Positions 46,989-55,337 of a DNA stretch of 64,000 nt are shown here, one piece after another. The stretch's first letter is position 1, and each line of letters begins with the position of its first letter. The notes beneath the pieces were generated by a model, which worked only from the letters and a program-made list of their open reading frames with translations, had not been told where the DNA came from and did no database searches. A program made the position numbers and the translations under genes. The stretch lies in assembly GCA_947479475.1 (NCBI GenBank), contig CANJZW010000011.1, positions 1 through 64,000 on the forward strand, read 5' to 3'. The DNA is from Chthoniobacteraceae bacterium. Lineage in GTDB: Bacteria > Verrucomicrobiota > Verrucomicrobiia > Chthoniobacterales > Chthoniobacteraceae.

Positions 46989-47041
46989 CCAACTGCCCTC
47001 GACAGCCTCACGTTGGAACTCTCAACCTTAAGACAACTTAT

Positions 47042-47980
47042 ATGCCACGCAAAACCAGCTACATCGCTCCCGATTGGTGGGATTACACAACGCTTGAGTC
47101 CGATCTCATCAACGACGCTGCCGCGCTCACCGAACGCGACCTTCTCCAACTTTCGCGCCCCGGTTTTGAGGTGGCCCTCTACGATACTCTGCAGGATTTT
47201 TATCTCGCAGAGGCCCTCGAATATATTACCGCCTGGCGCCAAGCGACCGCCGACAACCCGGTGGGAATCTGCGGCCCTATCGGCCCGACCGAACAGCTTC
47301 CCCTGGTTGCCAGATTGGTCAATGAACTCGGACTAAATCTCGAACATGCACACTTTTGGGGCATGGATGAATGGTTCGATGAATCCACACAAACCGAAGT
47401 GGCACCGACCCACCCGCTCTCCTTTGAAAAAGCCGACCGCGAACTGTGCTTTGATCGCATCCATAAAAACCTCGGGATGCCCGAGTCCAACCTCCATTTC
47501 CCAAAGGCAGATGTGGCTGGTTTTCGAAAGACATGGGACTCTGGCGTGCGCTGCGCTGTCATGCAGGGAGGGCAGGGAGAAATCAAACACTGGGCGTTTA
47601 ACGATCCCCTCAAGCGCGAAGGAAAATGGAAAAACGAGCCCCCAAGTGCCGCTGAATATCGCGAGCTCGCAACCCGCATTGTGGATCTTCATCCGGTGAC
47701 GCTGGGACAGAACGCGCGCACCTCCGGCGGCGGCAACATCACCATGGTTCCAAGAATGGCGATCACTGTGGGACCTCGGGAAACATGGAAGGCGGAAAAA
47801 GTCAGCATCTGGCACGCAGGAATGCACGATAATCCACTCGGGCAGCGTCTCACCGCTTTGATGATTTCGAAGGGAATCGCGGATACCGCAGTCCCTATGT
47901 CGCTGCTCACGGATCATCCGAACGTGAAATTCAACTATTACCGCGGCGGCTTGGGAAGCTGTTCGGTAGAAATGCATTAA
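47042..47980 (+). CDS. Glucosamine-6-phosphate deaminase-like (NagB family) protein
   Basis: The 312-residue protein has the NagB/sugar isomerase fold. [13 protein letters not shown] corresponds to the phosphate loop, FWGMDEWF to the Asp72 region of E. coli Nag[15 protein letters not shown] to its 136-149 segment, and [15 protein letters not shown] to the allosteric-end strand. Where E. coli has D141 and E148, this protein has Ile and Asp; H143 is kept. The reaction may thus be altered. It lies in an oxidoreductase-ThuA-DUF1080 cluster with a likely amino-sugar substrate. ATG 47042 is chosen because the family starts there, not at 46583. Confidence 0.8.
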   Translation: MPRKTSYIAPDWWDYTTLESDLINDAAALTERDLLQLSRPGFEVALYDTLQDFYLAEALEYITAWRQATADNPVGICGPIGPTEQLPLVARLVNELGLNLEHAHFWGMDEWFDESTQTEVAPTHPLSFEKADRELCFDRIHKNLGMPESNLHFPKADVAGFRKTWDSGVRCAVMQGGQGEIKHWAFNDPLKREGKWKNEPPSAAEYRELATRIVDLHPVTLGQNARTSGGGNITMVPRMAITVGPRETWKAEKVSIWHAGMHDNPLGQRLTALMISKGIADTAVPMSLLTDHPNVKFNYYRGGLGSCSVEMH

Positions 47981-48030
47981 CGGTGTCCACGTCGAGTCGC
48001 CCATACAGTTTCATCCCTAAAAAAATCCAC

Positions 48031-49044
48031 ATGATTAAATCCTCAATCCTCTCCCGTTTCTTTGCAGTGCTTCTGCTGTGCGGAGGTGTACCTGCGAATG
48101 CCTTGGCGGCTAATCCTTGGTTTATTTCCGAAGGTGGAAATGGCCCGGGAAAGGGAAAACACATTGTCTTGATAGCCGCCGAGGAGGCCTACCGTTCCGA
48201 GGAATCCCTGCCCATGATGGCGCAGATTCTCTCACGTCAGGGCTTCAAGTGCACAGTGCTCTTTGCCATTGATCCGGCGGATGGAACGATCAATCCGAAG
48301 ATCAAAGACAACATTCCCGGCCTCGAGGCGCTGGATACCGCGGATCTTCTGGTTGCGTTTTTGCGCTGGCGAGAATTGCCTGATGAGCAGATGAAGCACA
48401 TCATCGACTACACCGAGTCGGGCAAACCCATCCTTGGCATTCGCAATGCCACGCATCCCTTCAAGTACGTAAAACGCCCTGACAGCCCGTATGCCCGTTT
48501 CGACTCCGCCAGCAAGGAGCCTAGCGGCGGCTGGGGGCGGCTTGTGCTAGGCGAAACGTGGATCTCGCACTACGGCAAAAACCTCGTTGAAAGCACCCGC
48601 TGCGACATAGTGAAAACGGCTTCGGCGCATCCCATATTTAAGGTAATCCGCACGGGGTTTTGGATACCTGATGATGTTTATGGGATCGGCTCCACCTTGT
48701 CTGGCGACAGCACGCCTATCCTGCTGGGCCAGCCTTTGGAGGACTGGACGTCCGAAGCCAAACCTGTTGCGGAAAAGACGCCCCAACCCATTGCTTGGAC
48801 GAAGTCTTATACGGGAGCCATGGGTAAAACGGCACGGGTCTTCACCTCCACAATGGGCCATGGAGACGCATTTAAAATCGAAGCATTCCGCCGGATGCTC
48901 ACCAATGCGTGCCTGTGGTGCATGAACTTGGAAGACGCGATTGATCCGAGCTTCAACATGGATATCCCAGGAGATTATCATCCCGGGCCGGTTGGTGCCA
49001 AAGGACTCAAGCCGGGCATCCTACCGCAGGACTTCAAGAAGTAA
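48031..49044 (+). CDS. ThuA domain protein with signal peptide
   Basis: The 337-residue protein has a signal peptide (ILSRFFAVLLLCGGVPANALA) and a ThuA-like class I glutamine amidotransferase fold: HIVLIAAEEAYRSEESLP, FAIDPADGTINP, ADLLVAFLRWRELPDEQM and SGKPILGIRNATHPF. No nucleophilic Cys is found in the nucleophile elbow, in keeping with ThuA proteins. TSTMGHGDAFKIEAFRRML is a typical end. The family was named from trehalose use and often pairs with Gfo/Idh and DUF1080 genes in PVC genomes. It is 50 bp after the NagB-like gene. Confidence 0.85.
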   Translation: MIKSSILSRFFAVLLLCGGVPANALAANPWFISEGGNGPGKGKHIVLIAAEEAYRSEESLPMMAQILSRQGFKCTVLFAIDPADGTINPKIKDNIPGLEALDTADLLVAFLRWRELPDEQMKHIIDYTESGKPILGIRNATHPFKYVKRPDSPYARFDSASKEPSGGWGRLVLGETWISHYGKNLVESTRCDIVKTASAHPIFKVIRTGFWIPDDVYGIGSTLSGDSTPILLGQPLEDWTSEAKPVAEKTPQPIAWTKSYTGAMGKTARVFTSTMGHGDAFKIEAFRRMLTNACLWCMNLEDAIDPSFNMDIPGDYHPGPVGAKGLKPGILPQDFKK

Positions 49045-49069
49045 GCCTGCTCAACTCTCTCTTTCTTTT

Positions 49070-49816
49070 ATGAACAAAACCCTGCTCCTCAGTCTGATCT
49101 TGTGTGCTGCTGCGACCACTCATGCGCAAGATCCCTCCTCTTCGCCTGCAAAAGTCCAAATCGAGCGCGCGACAGTTCGCGCTTTTATCGATGATGAAAC
49201 CCCGGGATGGCGTTCGCTCGTAGAGAGCGACTTCGCCATCGTCAACACACCCGAAAATACTTGGGCCTGGAAAAGTGGGGTCCTGCACTGCACGGGCCAA
49301 CCTATTGGGGTTCTCCGGACCAAGCAGGAGTTCACAAACTTCGAAATGGTCGTCGAATGGATGCATGAAAAGTCCGCTGGGAATTCCGGCGTATTTGTTT
49401 GGGCCAAGCCAGAGTCGCTGGAAAAATTGACCCTTGAGGGCAAGCCGCGCCTGCCGGATGGCATCGAAGTTCAGATTCTCGACCACGGCTTCACTGAGAT
49501 GATGAAGGCCAAGGGAGCCAAGACCGACTGGTTCGGAACCAACGGCGATGTCTTCCCAGTTCACTCAAAAATGACGCCCTTCCCGCCGCTATCGCCCGAT
49601 GGCAGCCGCAGCTTCCCGCGCAAACACCTCAGCAAAGGGCACGGGGAGTGGAATCATTACTATATTCGGGCCATCAATGGAGAAGTGCGCCTCTGGGTGA
49701 ATGGCGAGGAGGTCTCCGGCGGCACCGCGATCGAACCTGCCAAAGGTTACCTGTGCCTGGAAAGCGAGGGATCTCCTATTCAGTTTCGGAAATTGCGCGT
49801 GCGGGAGCTGCCTTAA
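49070..49816 (+). CDS. DUF1080 secreted glycoside-acting protein
   Basis: The 248-residue protein has a signal peptide (LLLSLILCAAATTHAQ) and the DUF1080 core: VLHCTGQPIGVLRTKQEFTNF, MVVEWMHEKSAGNSGVFVWA, DGIEVQILDHGF, WNHYYIRAINGEVRLWVNGE and GYLCLESEGSPIQFRKLRV. The fold is a concanavalin-like jelly roll. Some members were shown to hydrolyse 3-keto-glycosides, consistent with the Gfo/Idh enzyme of this cluster. It follows thuA at 25 bp and is the last intact gene before the scar at 49.9 kb. Confidence 0.88.
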   Translation: MNKTLLLSLILCAAATTHAQDPSSSPAKVQIERATVRAFIDDETPGWRSLVESDFAIVNTPENTWAWKSGVLHCTGQPIGVLRTKQEFTNFEMVVEWMHEKSAGNSGVFVWAKPESLEKLTLEGKPRLPDGIEVQILDHGFTEMMKAKGAKTDWFGTNGDVFPVHSKMTPFPPLSPDGSRSFPRKHLSKGHGEWNHYYIRAINGEVRLWVNGEEVSGGTAIEPAKGYLCLESEGSPIQFRKLRVRELP

Positions 49817-49942
49817 GGGACGCCGCAGAATCGCTTTGAGTTCTTCATGGACGCCAGCGTGGCGTGGTTGTTTTTGACATAGAATTTGTCGCCACAGCTT
49901 GCCCAAAAAGCGGGTACTGTGAGCCGTCTTTGTGTCACTCGT

Positions 49943-50173
49943 ATGAAAACGACCGTACTTCTCTCCCTGTTCGTGTGGGCTGTCTCGCCTGCCTTCGCCG
50001 ATGACTCCGCAAAACTCGCCGCCATTCTTGCTCCCGTCGGGGAGCACGGCGGTATGGTGAGGATTCCGCCGGGCGACTACGAACTCGATGGCGCGAAGCC
50101 GCTTCCGAGTCCCTCGCACACGACGGTGTCGGCCTACGGTGCACGGTTTCATTTGCCCAAGAAACTCGGAGAC
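49943..50173 (+). pseudogene. 5' fragment of a beta-helix (pectate-lyase-like) protein gene
   Basis: ATG 49943 opens a signal peptide (TVLLSLFVWAVSPAFA) followed by GGMVRIPPGDYELDGAKPLP and SAYGARFHLPKKLGD, the typical N-terminus of secreted right-handed beta-helix proteins. After about residue 77 the frame continues into DNA that encodes a methyltransferase on the other strand, so the remaining 300 or more residues are missing. The open frame to 50419 is therefore a chimera, not a gene product. Confidence 0.55.
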
Positions 50174-50176
50174 GCC

Positions 50177-50560
50177 GGTCCCGGGCAGGGGCTGAAAGAA
50201 GTTTCCGCTCACCCAGCCGATGTCTCCGGGCAGGATCGCCGGCCGCGCGATCAGGTCGAGGCCCGTCACGGTCGTGGAGACGAGTGCCGCGTTGATCTTC
50301 CGGTAAAGGCCGCCTTCCCCGGCGCCGATTTCAAGCATGAGGGGTGGCTCAGGCGTTTGGTTTCTGAGCTGGCTGACAATCCAGTGCGAGTTGCCACGGT
50401 GCAGGTCGATTCAGCATAAATCTCTGCGGCTCAGGATTGCGTGAGGATCCGAGGGATCCAGGATCTCGGGAAGGATAACGCGGTTTAGAGCAGGCATGGC
50501 GCGGTAAGCCGACTTTAGGACGGGATGCCCAATCTCCAGCCCGGGCTTTACAAAGCCGTG
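50177..50560 (-). pseudogene. SAM-dependent methyltransferase remnant with in-frame stop
   Basis: The minus-strand reading is PALNRVILPEILDPSDPHAI, then LSRRDLC, a TGA at 50411-50413, IDLHRGNSHWIVSQL, MLEIGAGEGGLYRKI (SAM motif I, about 50300-50338), VTGLDLIARPAILP and DIGWVSGNFFQPLPG. This matches the N-terminal half of class I methyltransferases of the RRDL-type family. The rest is missing at about 50177, where the beta-helix fragment begins. The upstream start is not found. The order and stops show a dead gene. Confidence 0.6.
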
Positions 50561-50658
50561 CTGGCCTGAACCGTGAGGTTGCGGCTTTGCCCCGCGGAGC
50601 GCGGGGAATCAGAGCCGACGGTTGCGCTTCGGCCGGCTATGCAGCAGTATCCACCGTC

Positions 50659-51408
50659 ATGAGCCGACCCGCTTCCCTACTCGCAGCCTCGCTGCTTTTG
50701 ATCTCTGCCTGCCCCGCAATCTCCGCCCCCCAATTCGACCTCGACTTGGAGTCTGGCGCGGTTTGGAACTCAAAGGCGGACGTGCGCATCCCAAACACCG
50801 GAGGCACCTTCTTTTCGCTCTCCAAGGACCTGAACGCCAGCGATCCAAACGCGTATTTCCGCGGCCGGCTCACATGGCATCCGGGGGCCAGGCATGACAT
50901 TTCTCTACTGTACGCCCCGCTGGAGATGGATTTCCGCGGACAGTTCAATCGCTCCGTGCGGTTCGCGGGCACCGACTTTGCGGCGGCGACCGCGACAACC
51001 GGAGCCTTCCGCTTTGACTCCTATCGGTTGACCTACAGGTACAATTTTCTCCAAACCGAGCGCTGCGTGTTCGGGATGGGCATTACGGCCAAAGTCCGCG
51101 ACGCCGAGGTAAGACTCGCCCAGGGCGGGAAGGCCACGAGTGATTCGGGCACCGGCTTTGTGCCTTTGGTAAACTACCGATTGGTGTGGCGTTTCTCAAA
51201 GCCCTTCAGCCTCCTCTCGGAGGGGGACGCGCTCGGCGCACCCCAGGGCCACGCCGTTGACGCGTCCGCGGCGCTGCAATGGCATGCCACCGAGCGCCTT
51301 TCCGTCCGGGTCGGCTACCGTATTTTGGACGGGGGCGCCGACAACGATACGGTTTACACGTTCAGCCGGTTCCATTACTCGCTGGTGGGCTTGAATTTCA
51401 GTTTTTAG
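50659..51408 (+). CDS. Outer-membrane beta-barrel-like protein
   Basis: The 249-residue protein has a signal peptide (LLAASLLLISACPAISA). Alternating strands with aromatic-Gly turns follow (FDLDLESGAVWNS, YFRGRLTWHPGARHDISLLYAP, YRLTYRYNFLQTERCVFGMGI, LSVRVGYRILDGG) and the chain ends in aromatic VGLNFSF, the usual C-terminal signature for barrel assembly. About eight strands fit a small barrel. Function unknown. ATG 50659 is preferred to 50587 because the signal starts there. It may share an operon with no neighbour. Confidence 0.75.
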   Translation: MSRPASLLAASLLLISACPAISAPQFDLDLESGAVWNSKADVRIPNTGGTFFSLSKDLNASDPNAYFRGRLTWHPGARHDISLLYAPLEMDFRGQFNRSVRFAGTDFAAATATTGAFRFDSYRLTYRYNFLQTERCVFGMGITAKVRDAEVRLAQGGKATSDSGTGFVPLVNYRLVWRFSKPFSLLSEGDALGAPQGHAVDASAALQWHATERLSVRVGYRILDGGADNDTVYTFSRFHYSLVGLNFSF

Positions 51409-51563
51409 CCGCCCTTCCGGATTTCCGGAAATTCTGAGGGAGCTGCTCGTCTATCCTTTGGCTGGACTCCAATCGTGGAATTCTGTAAAAGTAAGATACT
51501 TAACGCCCCCTCGTTTAAGCCGAAGAAGTCGCGCCGGGAGGTAAAAGCAAATTTCCATCCTCC

Positions 51564-52010
51564 ATGCCGCTCGATTTCTCTCCCGCCCGCCTTGCGTTCG
51601 AAACTGCACACCGTGAGAGCGAGCCGGCTTTCGAGACCTTTTTCCTGGCGCGCTTTTACGGCTTGGAGTTCTCGTATCGCGACGCGGCCTGCATCGTCCG
51701 GTTCCCGGTGCATGATTTCATGTTCAACCCGCAGGGCTGTCTGCATGGCGGCGTGACTGCGTTCGTGCTCGACGTGAGCATGGGGCACTTGCTCCGGCAC
51801 ACCTTAGGCGTGCCGGGCTCTACGATTGAAATGAAGACTCAGTATTTCGCGCCCATCCGCGGACCATTGGCTCGGTGCGAGGCGCGATTCCTGCACCAAG
51901 GGCAGCGCACCCATTTTCTGGAAGCGAAGATGTATGATGCTGATGAAACGCTGGCGGCGGCGGCCACTTCGACGTGGAGTGTGCGCAAGCCCGCTGTGAC
52001 CGAATCCTAA
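51564..52010 (+). CDS. PaaI-type hotdog thioesterase
   Basis: The 148-residue protein has the hotdog motif NPQGCLHGGVTAFVLDVSMG, in which HGG-x-x-x-x-x-x-D marks the PaaI-like acyl-CoA thioesterase group; IEMKTQYFAPIRGP follows as in the family. It hydrolyses CoA thioesters, probably of aromatic or keto acids, in the cytosol. It lies 63 bp upstream of the BKACE gene on the same strand and may belong with that catabolic set. The link is inference. The start ATG 51564 gives family length. Confidence 0.82.
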   Translation: MPLDFSPARLAFETAHRESEPAFETFFLARFYGLEFSYRDAACIVRFPVHDFMFNPQGCLHGGVTAFVLDVSMGHLLRHTLGVPGSTIEMKTQYFAPIRGPLARCEARFLHQGQRTHFLEAKMYDADETLAAAATSTWSVRKPAVTES

Positions 52011-52073
52011 CCGGCGCGTGAGTCAGACCATGCTGCCGACCCGAAGCTCAGAGACTAGCAAAGAACCACTAAC

Positions 52074-52973
52074 ATGAAGCCAACCATCCTATCCTGTGCC
52101 GTGACCGGAAGCTTCCCGACGCGCGAGCACAATCCTGCACTGCCGGTCACACCTTCTGAAATCGCCGAGGCGTGCATCGGAGCGGCGAAAGCCGGCGCTG
52201 CGATTTGTCATATCCATGTGCGCGATCCGGAAACGGGACGTCCGAGCATGAACCTCGAATACTATCGCGAGGTGGTAGAGCAGATCCGCGCCAGCGCCAC
52301 CGATCTAATCATCAATCTGACCACTGGGCCGGGCGGACGATACATTCCGAGCGACGATCAACCTGACGTTGCGGCTGAGGGGACGTTGTTCAAGACGCCG
52401 GAAATCCGCACTGAGCATATCGTCGCCTTGCAGCCGGAAATCTGCACCCTCGATCTCAACACGATGTGGTTTGGCGGTGGGGCGGTGATTAATAGCCCGC
52501 GCAACGTAAAACTCATGGCGGAGCGCATGTATGCTGCGGGTGTAAAGCCCGAGTTGGAAGTATTCGACACCGGAGATCTGGTGCTGGCGCAGGACTTGGT
52601 GGCGGATGGAACGGTGAAGGTGCCGGCGCTTTTCCAGATCGTAACTGGCGTCAAATACGGCATGCCGTCCACGCCTGAGATGATGTTACTCGCCAAATCA
52701 CAGTTACCGAAGAACTGCGAGTGGGCGGCTTTCGGTGCCGGTCGTCACGCCTTCCCCATGCTCGCGCAGGCCTTCATCCTCGGCGGTCACTGTCGGATCG
52801 GCATGGAGGACACCGTTTATCTGGCCAAGGGGGAACTCGCGCCAAGCAACGCCGCGCTGGTCGAGAAAGCCGTGCGGATCATCCACGAACTCGGAGGTAA
52901 ACTCGCGACGGTCGCGCAAGCTCGCGAACTGCTCGGGCTCAAGACCCCTGCGGCGCGTCAAGTGCGTCAATAG
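52074..52973 (+). CDS. BKACE (DUF849) beta-keto acid cleavage enzyme
   Basis: The 299-residue TIM-barrel enzyme has the zinc-binding HIHVRD at residues 46-51, GSFPTREHNPALPVTP near the N-terminus, LIINLTTGPGG, PEICTLDLNTMWFG and GGHCRIGMED near the end, all BKACE features. It condenses a beta-keto acid with acetyl-CoA to acetoacetate and a new CoA ester (lysine-fermentation Kce is the prototype), but substrates differ between subgroups. It starts a gene set that includes a 3-oxoacid CoA-transferase, which could recycle the acetoacetate. The specific keto acid is not predicted. It is 54 bp from the next gene. Confidence 0.9.
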   Translation: MKPTILSCAVTGSFPTREHNPALPVTPSEIAEACIGAAKAGAAICHIHVRDPETGRPSMNLEYYREVVEQIRASATDLIINLTTGPGGRYIPSDDQPDVAAEGTLFKTPEIRTEHIVALQPEICTLDLNTMWFGGGAVINSPRNVKLMAERMYAAGVKPELEVFDTGDLVLAQDLVADGTVKVPALFQIVTGVKYGMPSTPEMMLLAKSQLPKNCEWAAFGAGRHAFPMLAQAFILGGHCRIGMEDTVYLAKGELAPSNAALVEKAVRIIHELGGKLATVAQARELLGLKTPAARQVRQ

Positions 52974-53027
52974 TCCCAGGCATTGTTTCAGATCTAGCCA
53001 AGCAAATAACCTGCACAAACTCCTCCC

Positions 53028-53891
53028 ATGTCTTACCAGTTTGAACCTGCGGAACTGTATCGAATGCCAACTCATTTCGGCCCGGCGACCGGTCCGCGCC
53101 GAGGCCCCGATGGACAGCGCTTTGCCTGCAAGGACACGCCGAAAACTACGGCAATTTCTGTTAGTTTTCTGAGCCGGCCAGAGCCATTGAGCGCTCTATT
53201 ACCGCCGGGATTTTCGCTCGGGGCTGAGCCGCTGGTGACGGTCACGGCTACTTACATGAAGGAGATTGAGTGGCTGGCGGGTCGCGGCTATAACATGCTC
53301 GGGGTCACGATTCCGGCCATTTATCATGGCAAGGCAGGTCTGGTCGCGGGCAGCTTCCTGATGGTGCTCTGGGAGAACCTGACGGAGCCAATCATCACCG
53401 GACGGGAAGAGCTGGGTTACTCGAAGGTTTTTGCTGACCTGCCCGAGCCAGAGACACGCGGCGATGAACTGCACTGCGCGGCGAATTGGGATGGCTTCAG
53501 ATTCATGGACCTATCGGTCGGCCAACTCCAACCGCTCAGCGCTGAGCAAATCACCGGCAATTCCGCCGCCACCAAGAGTGCAGGCACTCTCCATTACAAG
53601 TATATGCCGCGGACAGGCGAGCCGGGACGAGCGGATGTTCAATACGCGGTGTTAACGCCAATCGCGGTGCCGAACCGTGTTGTTACCTCAATGTCACGAG
53701 GGCAGGGAGCGCTGCGGTTTCATCGCGCGCGGTGGGAGGACATGCCCACCCAGTATAGGATCGTGAATACGCTGCAAGCGCTGGACGTGCTCGAGTATCG
53801 CGGTGCCACTGTTGCTCACATGGTGGGCGGCAAGGATCTGAGCGACATCCAGATCCTCGACGCGCCGGATGGACCGGCGACGACGGCGTAA
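53028..53891 (+). CDS. Acetoacetate decarboxylase-family protein
   Basis: The 287-residue protein belongs to the ADC fold. The segment EPIITGREELGYSKVFADLP matches the ADC Schiff-base region; Lys133 aligns with the catalytic Lys. Other family elements are EIEWLAGRGYNMLGV and FLMVLWENLTEP. It might decarboxylate a beta-keto acid or act as a hydratase-aldolase like other superfamily members; the activity is uncertain. It is between BKACE (54 bp) and the FAD oxidase (56 bp) on the same strand, consistent with one operon. Confidence 0.85.
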   Translation: MSYQFEPAELYRMPTHFGPATGPRRGPDGQRFACKDTPKTTAISVSFLSRPEPLSALLPPGFSLGAEPLVTVTATYMKEIEWLAGRGYNMLGVTIPAIYHGKAGLVAGSFLMVLWENLTEPIITGREELGYSKVFADLPEPETRGDELHCAANWDGFRFMDLSVGQLQPLSAEQITGNSAATKSAGTLHYKYMPRTGEPGRADVQYAVLTPIAVPNRVVTSMSRGQGALRFHRARWEDMPTQYRIVNTLQALDVLEYRGATVAHMVGGKDLSDIQILDAPDGPATTA

Positions 53892-53947
53892 AACAATCTA
53901 ACGCGTTAGCGCATCTACCTCTTTGTCTTTGTTAGTAAAGGCTCCAC

Positions 53948-55321
53948 ATGACATCCCTCGCCGATCAACTCATCTCCCTTCTCGGTCCTGACCGTGTTTC
54001 TGTCACCAGCGCGGACATCGCCACGCACAGCACGGACAAATGGTTCGCGTCGCATCCGCCGGATGTCGTCGTGCATGCGGGATCAACGGACGACGTGTCC
54101 AAAGTGCTGCTCTTTGCCAATGAGCACAAGATTCCCGTCACACCGCAGGGCGCGCGCGTTGGCTATGTTGGCGGCTGCGTGCCCTTGCGCGGGGGTATTG
54201 CGCTTTCGTTGGCTAGGATGAACCGCATCCTCGAAATCAAGACCGAGGATGGAGTTGCCGTGGTTGAGCCAGGCGTCATCACCGGCGACTTGCAGGCTGC
54301 CGTGCGCAAACTGGGTTGGTTTTATCCGCCTGATCCCGCCTCACTCAAAGAATGCAGCCTCGGTGGCAACATCGCCGTAAACGCGGGCGGCCCTCGCTGC
54401 CTCAAATACGGAGTCACGCGGCATTACGTGCTCGGTTTGCAGGTGGTGCTGGCGGACGGTAGCATCGTAAACACGGGCGGCCGTTGTCACAAAAACAAAA
54501 CTGGCTTTGACCTCGTGGGTCTTATGGTGGGCAGTGAAGGCATGCTCGGCGTCGTCACGCAGGCCACGCTGCGCATCATCCCACATCCGCCGCAGCGCGC
54601 CATGCTCTCCGCAGGCTTCACCACCTTCGCCGAGGCCGCGAATGCGGTTCAGCGCATCCTTGGCAGCGGCTTCCTGCCTTCGGCGCTCGAAATCGCCGAC
54701 AAATTCACACTGCGATCCGCGCGCGAGTATCTCGGTGCCTCCGTCACGCCAAAGGGTGATGCGCATCTGCTTGTCGAGATGGATGGCCAGATCGAATCCG
54801 TGCGTGGTGAACTCACTCAGCTCGCCGCGCTAGTGCGTAGTCTCGGCAGTATTTCCTTGGAGGAAGCCGTGGGCGAAGAAGCCTGTGAAGCCTTTTGGAA
54901 ACTGCGCCGTGAGTTCAGCTACAGCCTGCGCAACACCGGCCTCATTAAGCTCAACGAGGACATCGTCGTCCCACGCAGTCGTTTGGTCGATCTCGTTGAG
55001 TTCGCCGAGCAATTGCAGGTCGAGTTTGGCTTCCCCGTGGCCAGCTTCGGGCATGCAGGCGATGGCAACATTCACGTCAACATCATGGTCCCCACGATGG
55101 ACGACCCAGCCATCCGGGAACGCGCCGAAGCCGCCTTGGATCGTCTTTTCCATCAAGTCATCGACTGGAACGGTGCCATCACTGGCGAGCACGGCATCGG
55201 CATCGCAAAGTCACGCTGGTATCCGCATGCCGTGCCAGAGGTCGCGCGCGCCATGCACACCACTTTGAAGAAAGCATTCGATCCCAACGGTATCCTCAAT
55301 CCGGGGAAGTTTATCGCTTGA
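53948..55321 (+). CDS. FAD-linked 2-hydroxyacid dehydrogenase (GlcD/D-lactate dehydrogenase type)
   Basis: The 457-residue flavoprotein has an N-terminal PCMH FAD domain (PDVVVHAGSTDDVSKVL, IPVTPQGARVGYVGGCVPLRGG, SLGGNIAVNAGGPRCLKYG) and the C-terminal FAD-oxidase domain with metal-binding FGHAGDGNIHVN and GEHGIG, ending DPNGILNPGKF. It oxidises a D-2-hydroxy acid such as lactate, glycolate or 2-hydroxyglutarate to the 2-keto acid, passing electrons to a quinone or cytochrome. ARVGYVG replaces the more usual GTG-x-x pattern of the FAD loop. It is followed at 16 bp by mmsA. Confidence 0.88.
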   Translation: MTSLADQLISLLGPDRVSVTSADIATHSTDKWFASHPPDVVVHAGSTDDVSKVLLFANEHKIPVTPQGARVGYVGGCVPLRGGIALSLARMNRILEIKTEDGVAVVEPGVITGDLQAAVRKLGWFYPPDPASLKECSLGGNIAVNAGGPRCLKYGVTRHYVLGLQVVLADGSIVNTGGRCHKNKTGFDLVGLMVGSEGMLGVVTQATLRIIPHPPQRAMLSAGFTTFAEAANAVQRILGSGFLPSALEIADKFTLRSAREYLGASVTPKGDAHLLVEMDGQIESVRGELTQLAALVRSLGSISLEEAVGEEACEAFWKLRREFSYSLRNTGLIKLNEDIVVPRSRLVDLVEFAEQLQVEFGFPVASFGHAGDGNIHVNIMVPTMDDPAIRERAEAALDRLFHQVIDWNGAITGEHGIGIAKSRWYPHAVPEVARAMHTTLKKAFDPNGILNPGKFIA

Positions 55322-55337
55322 GTTTATAAAACACGTC

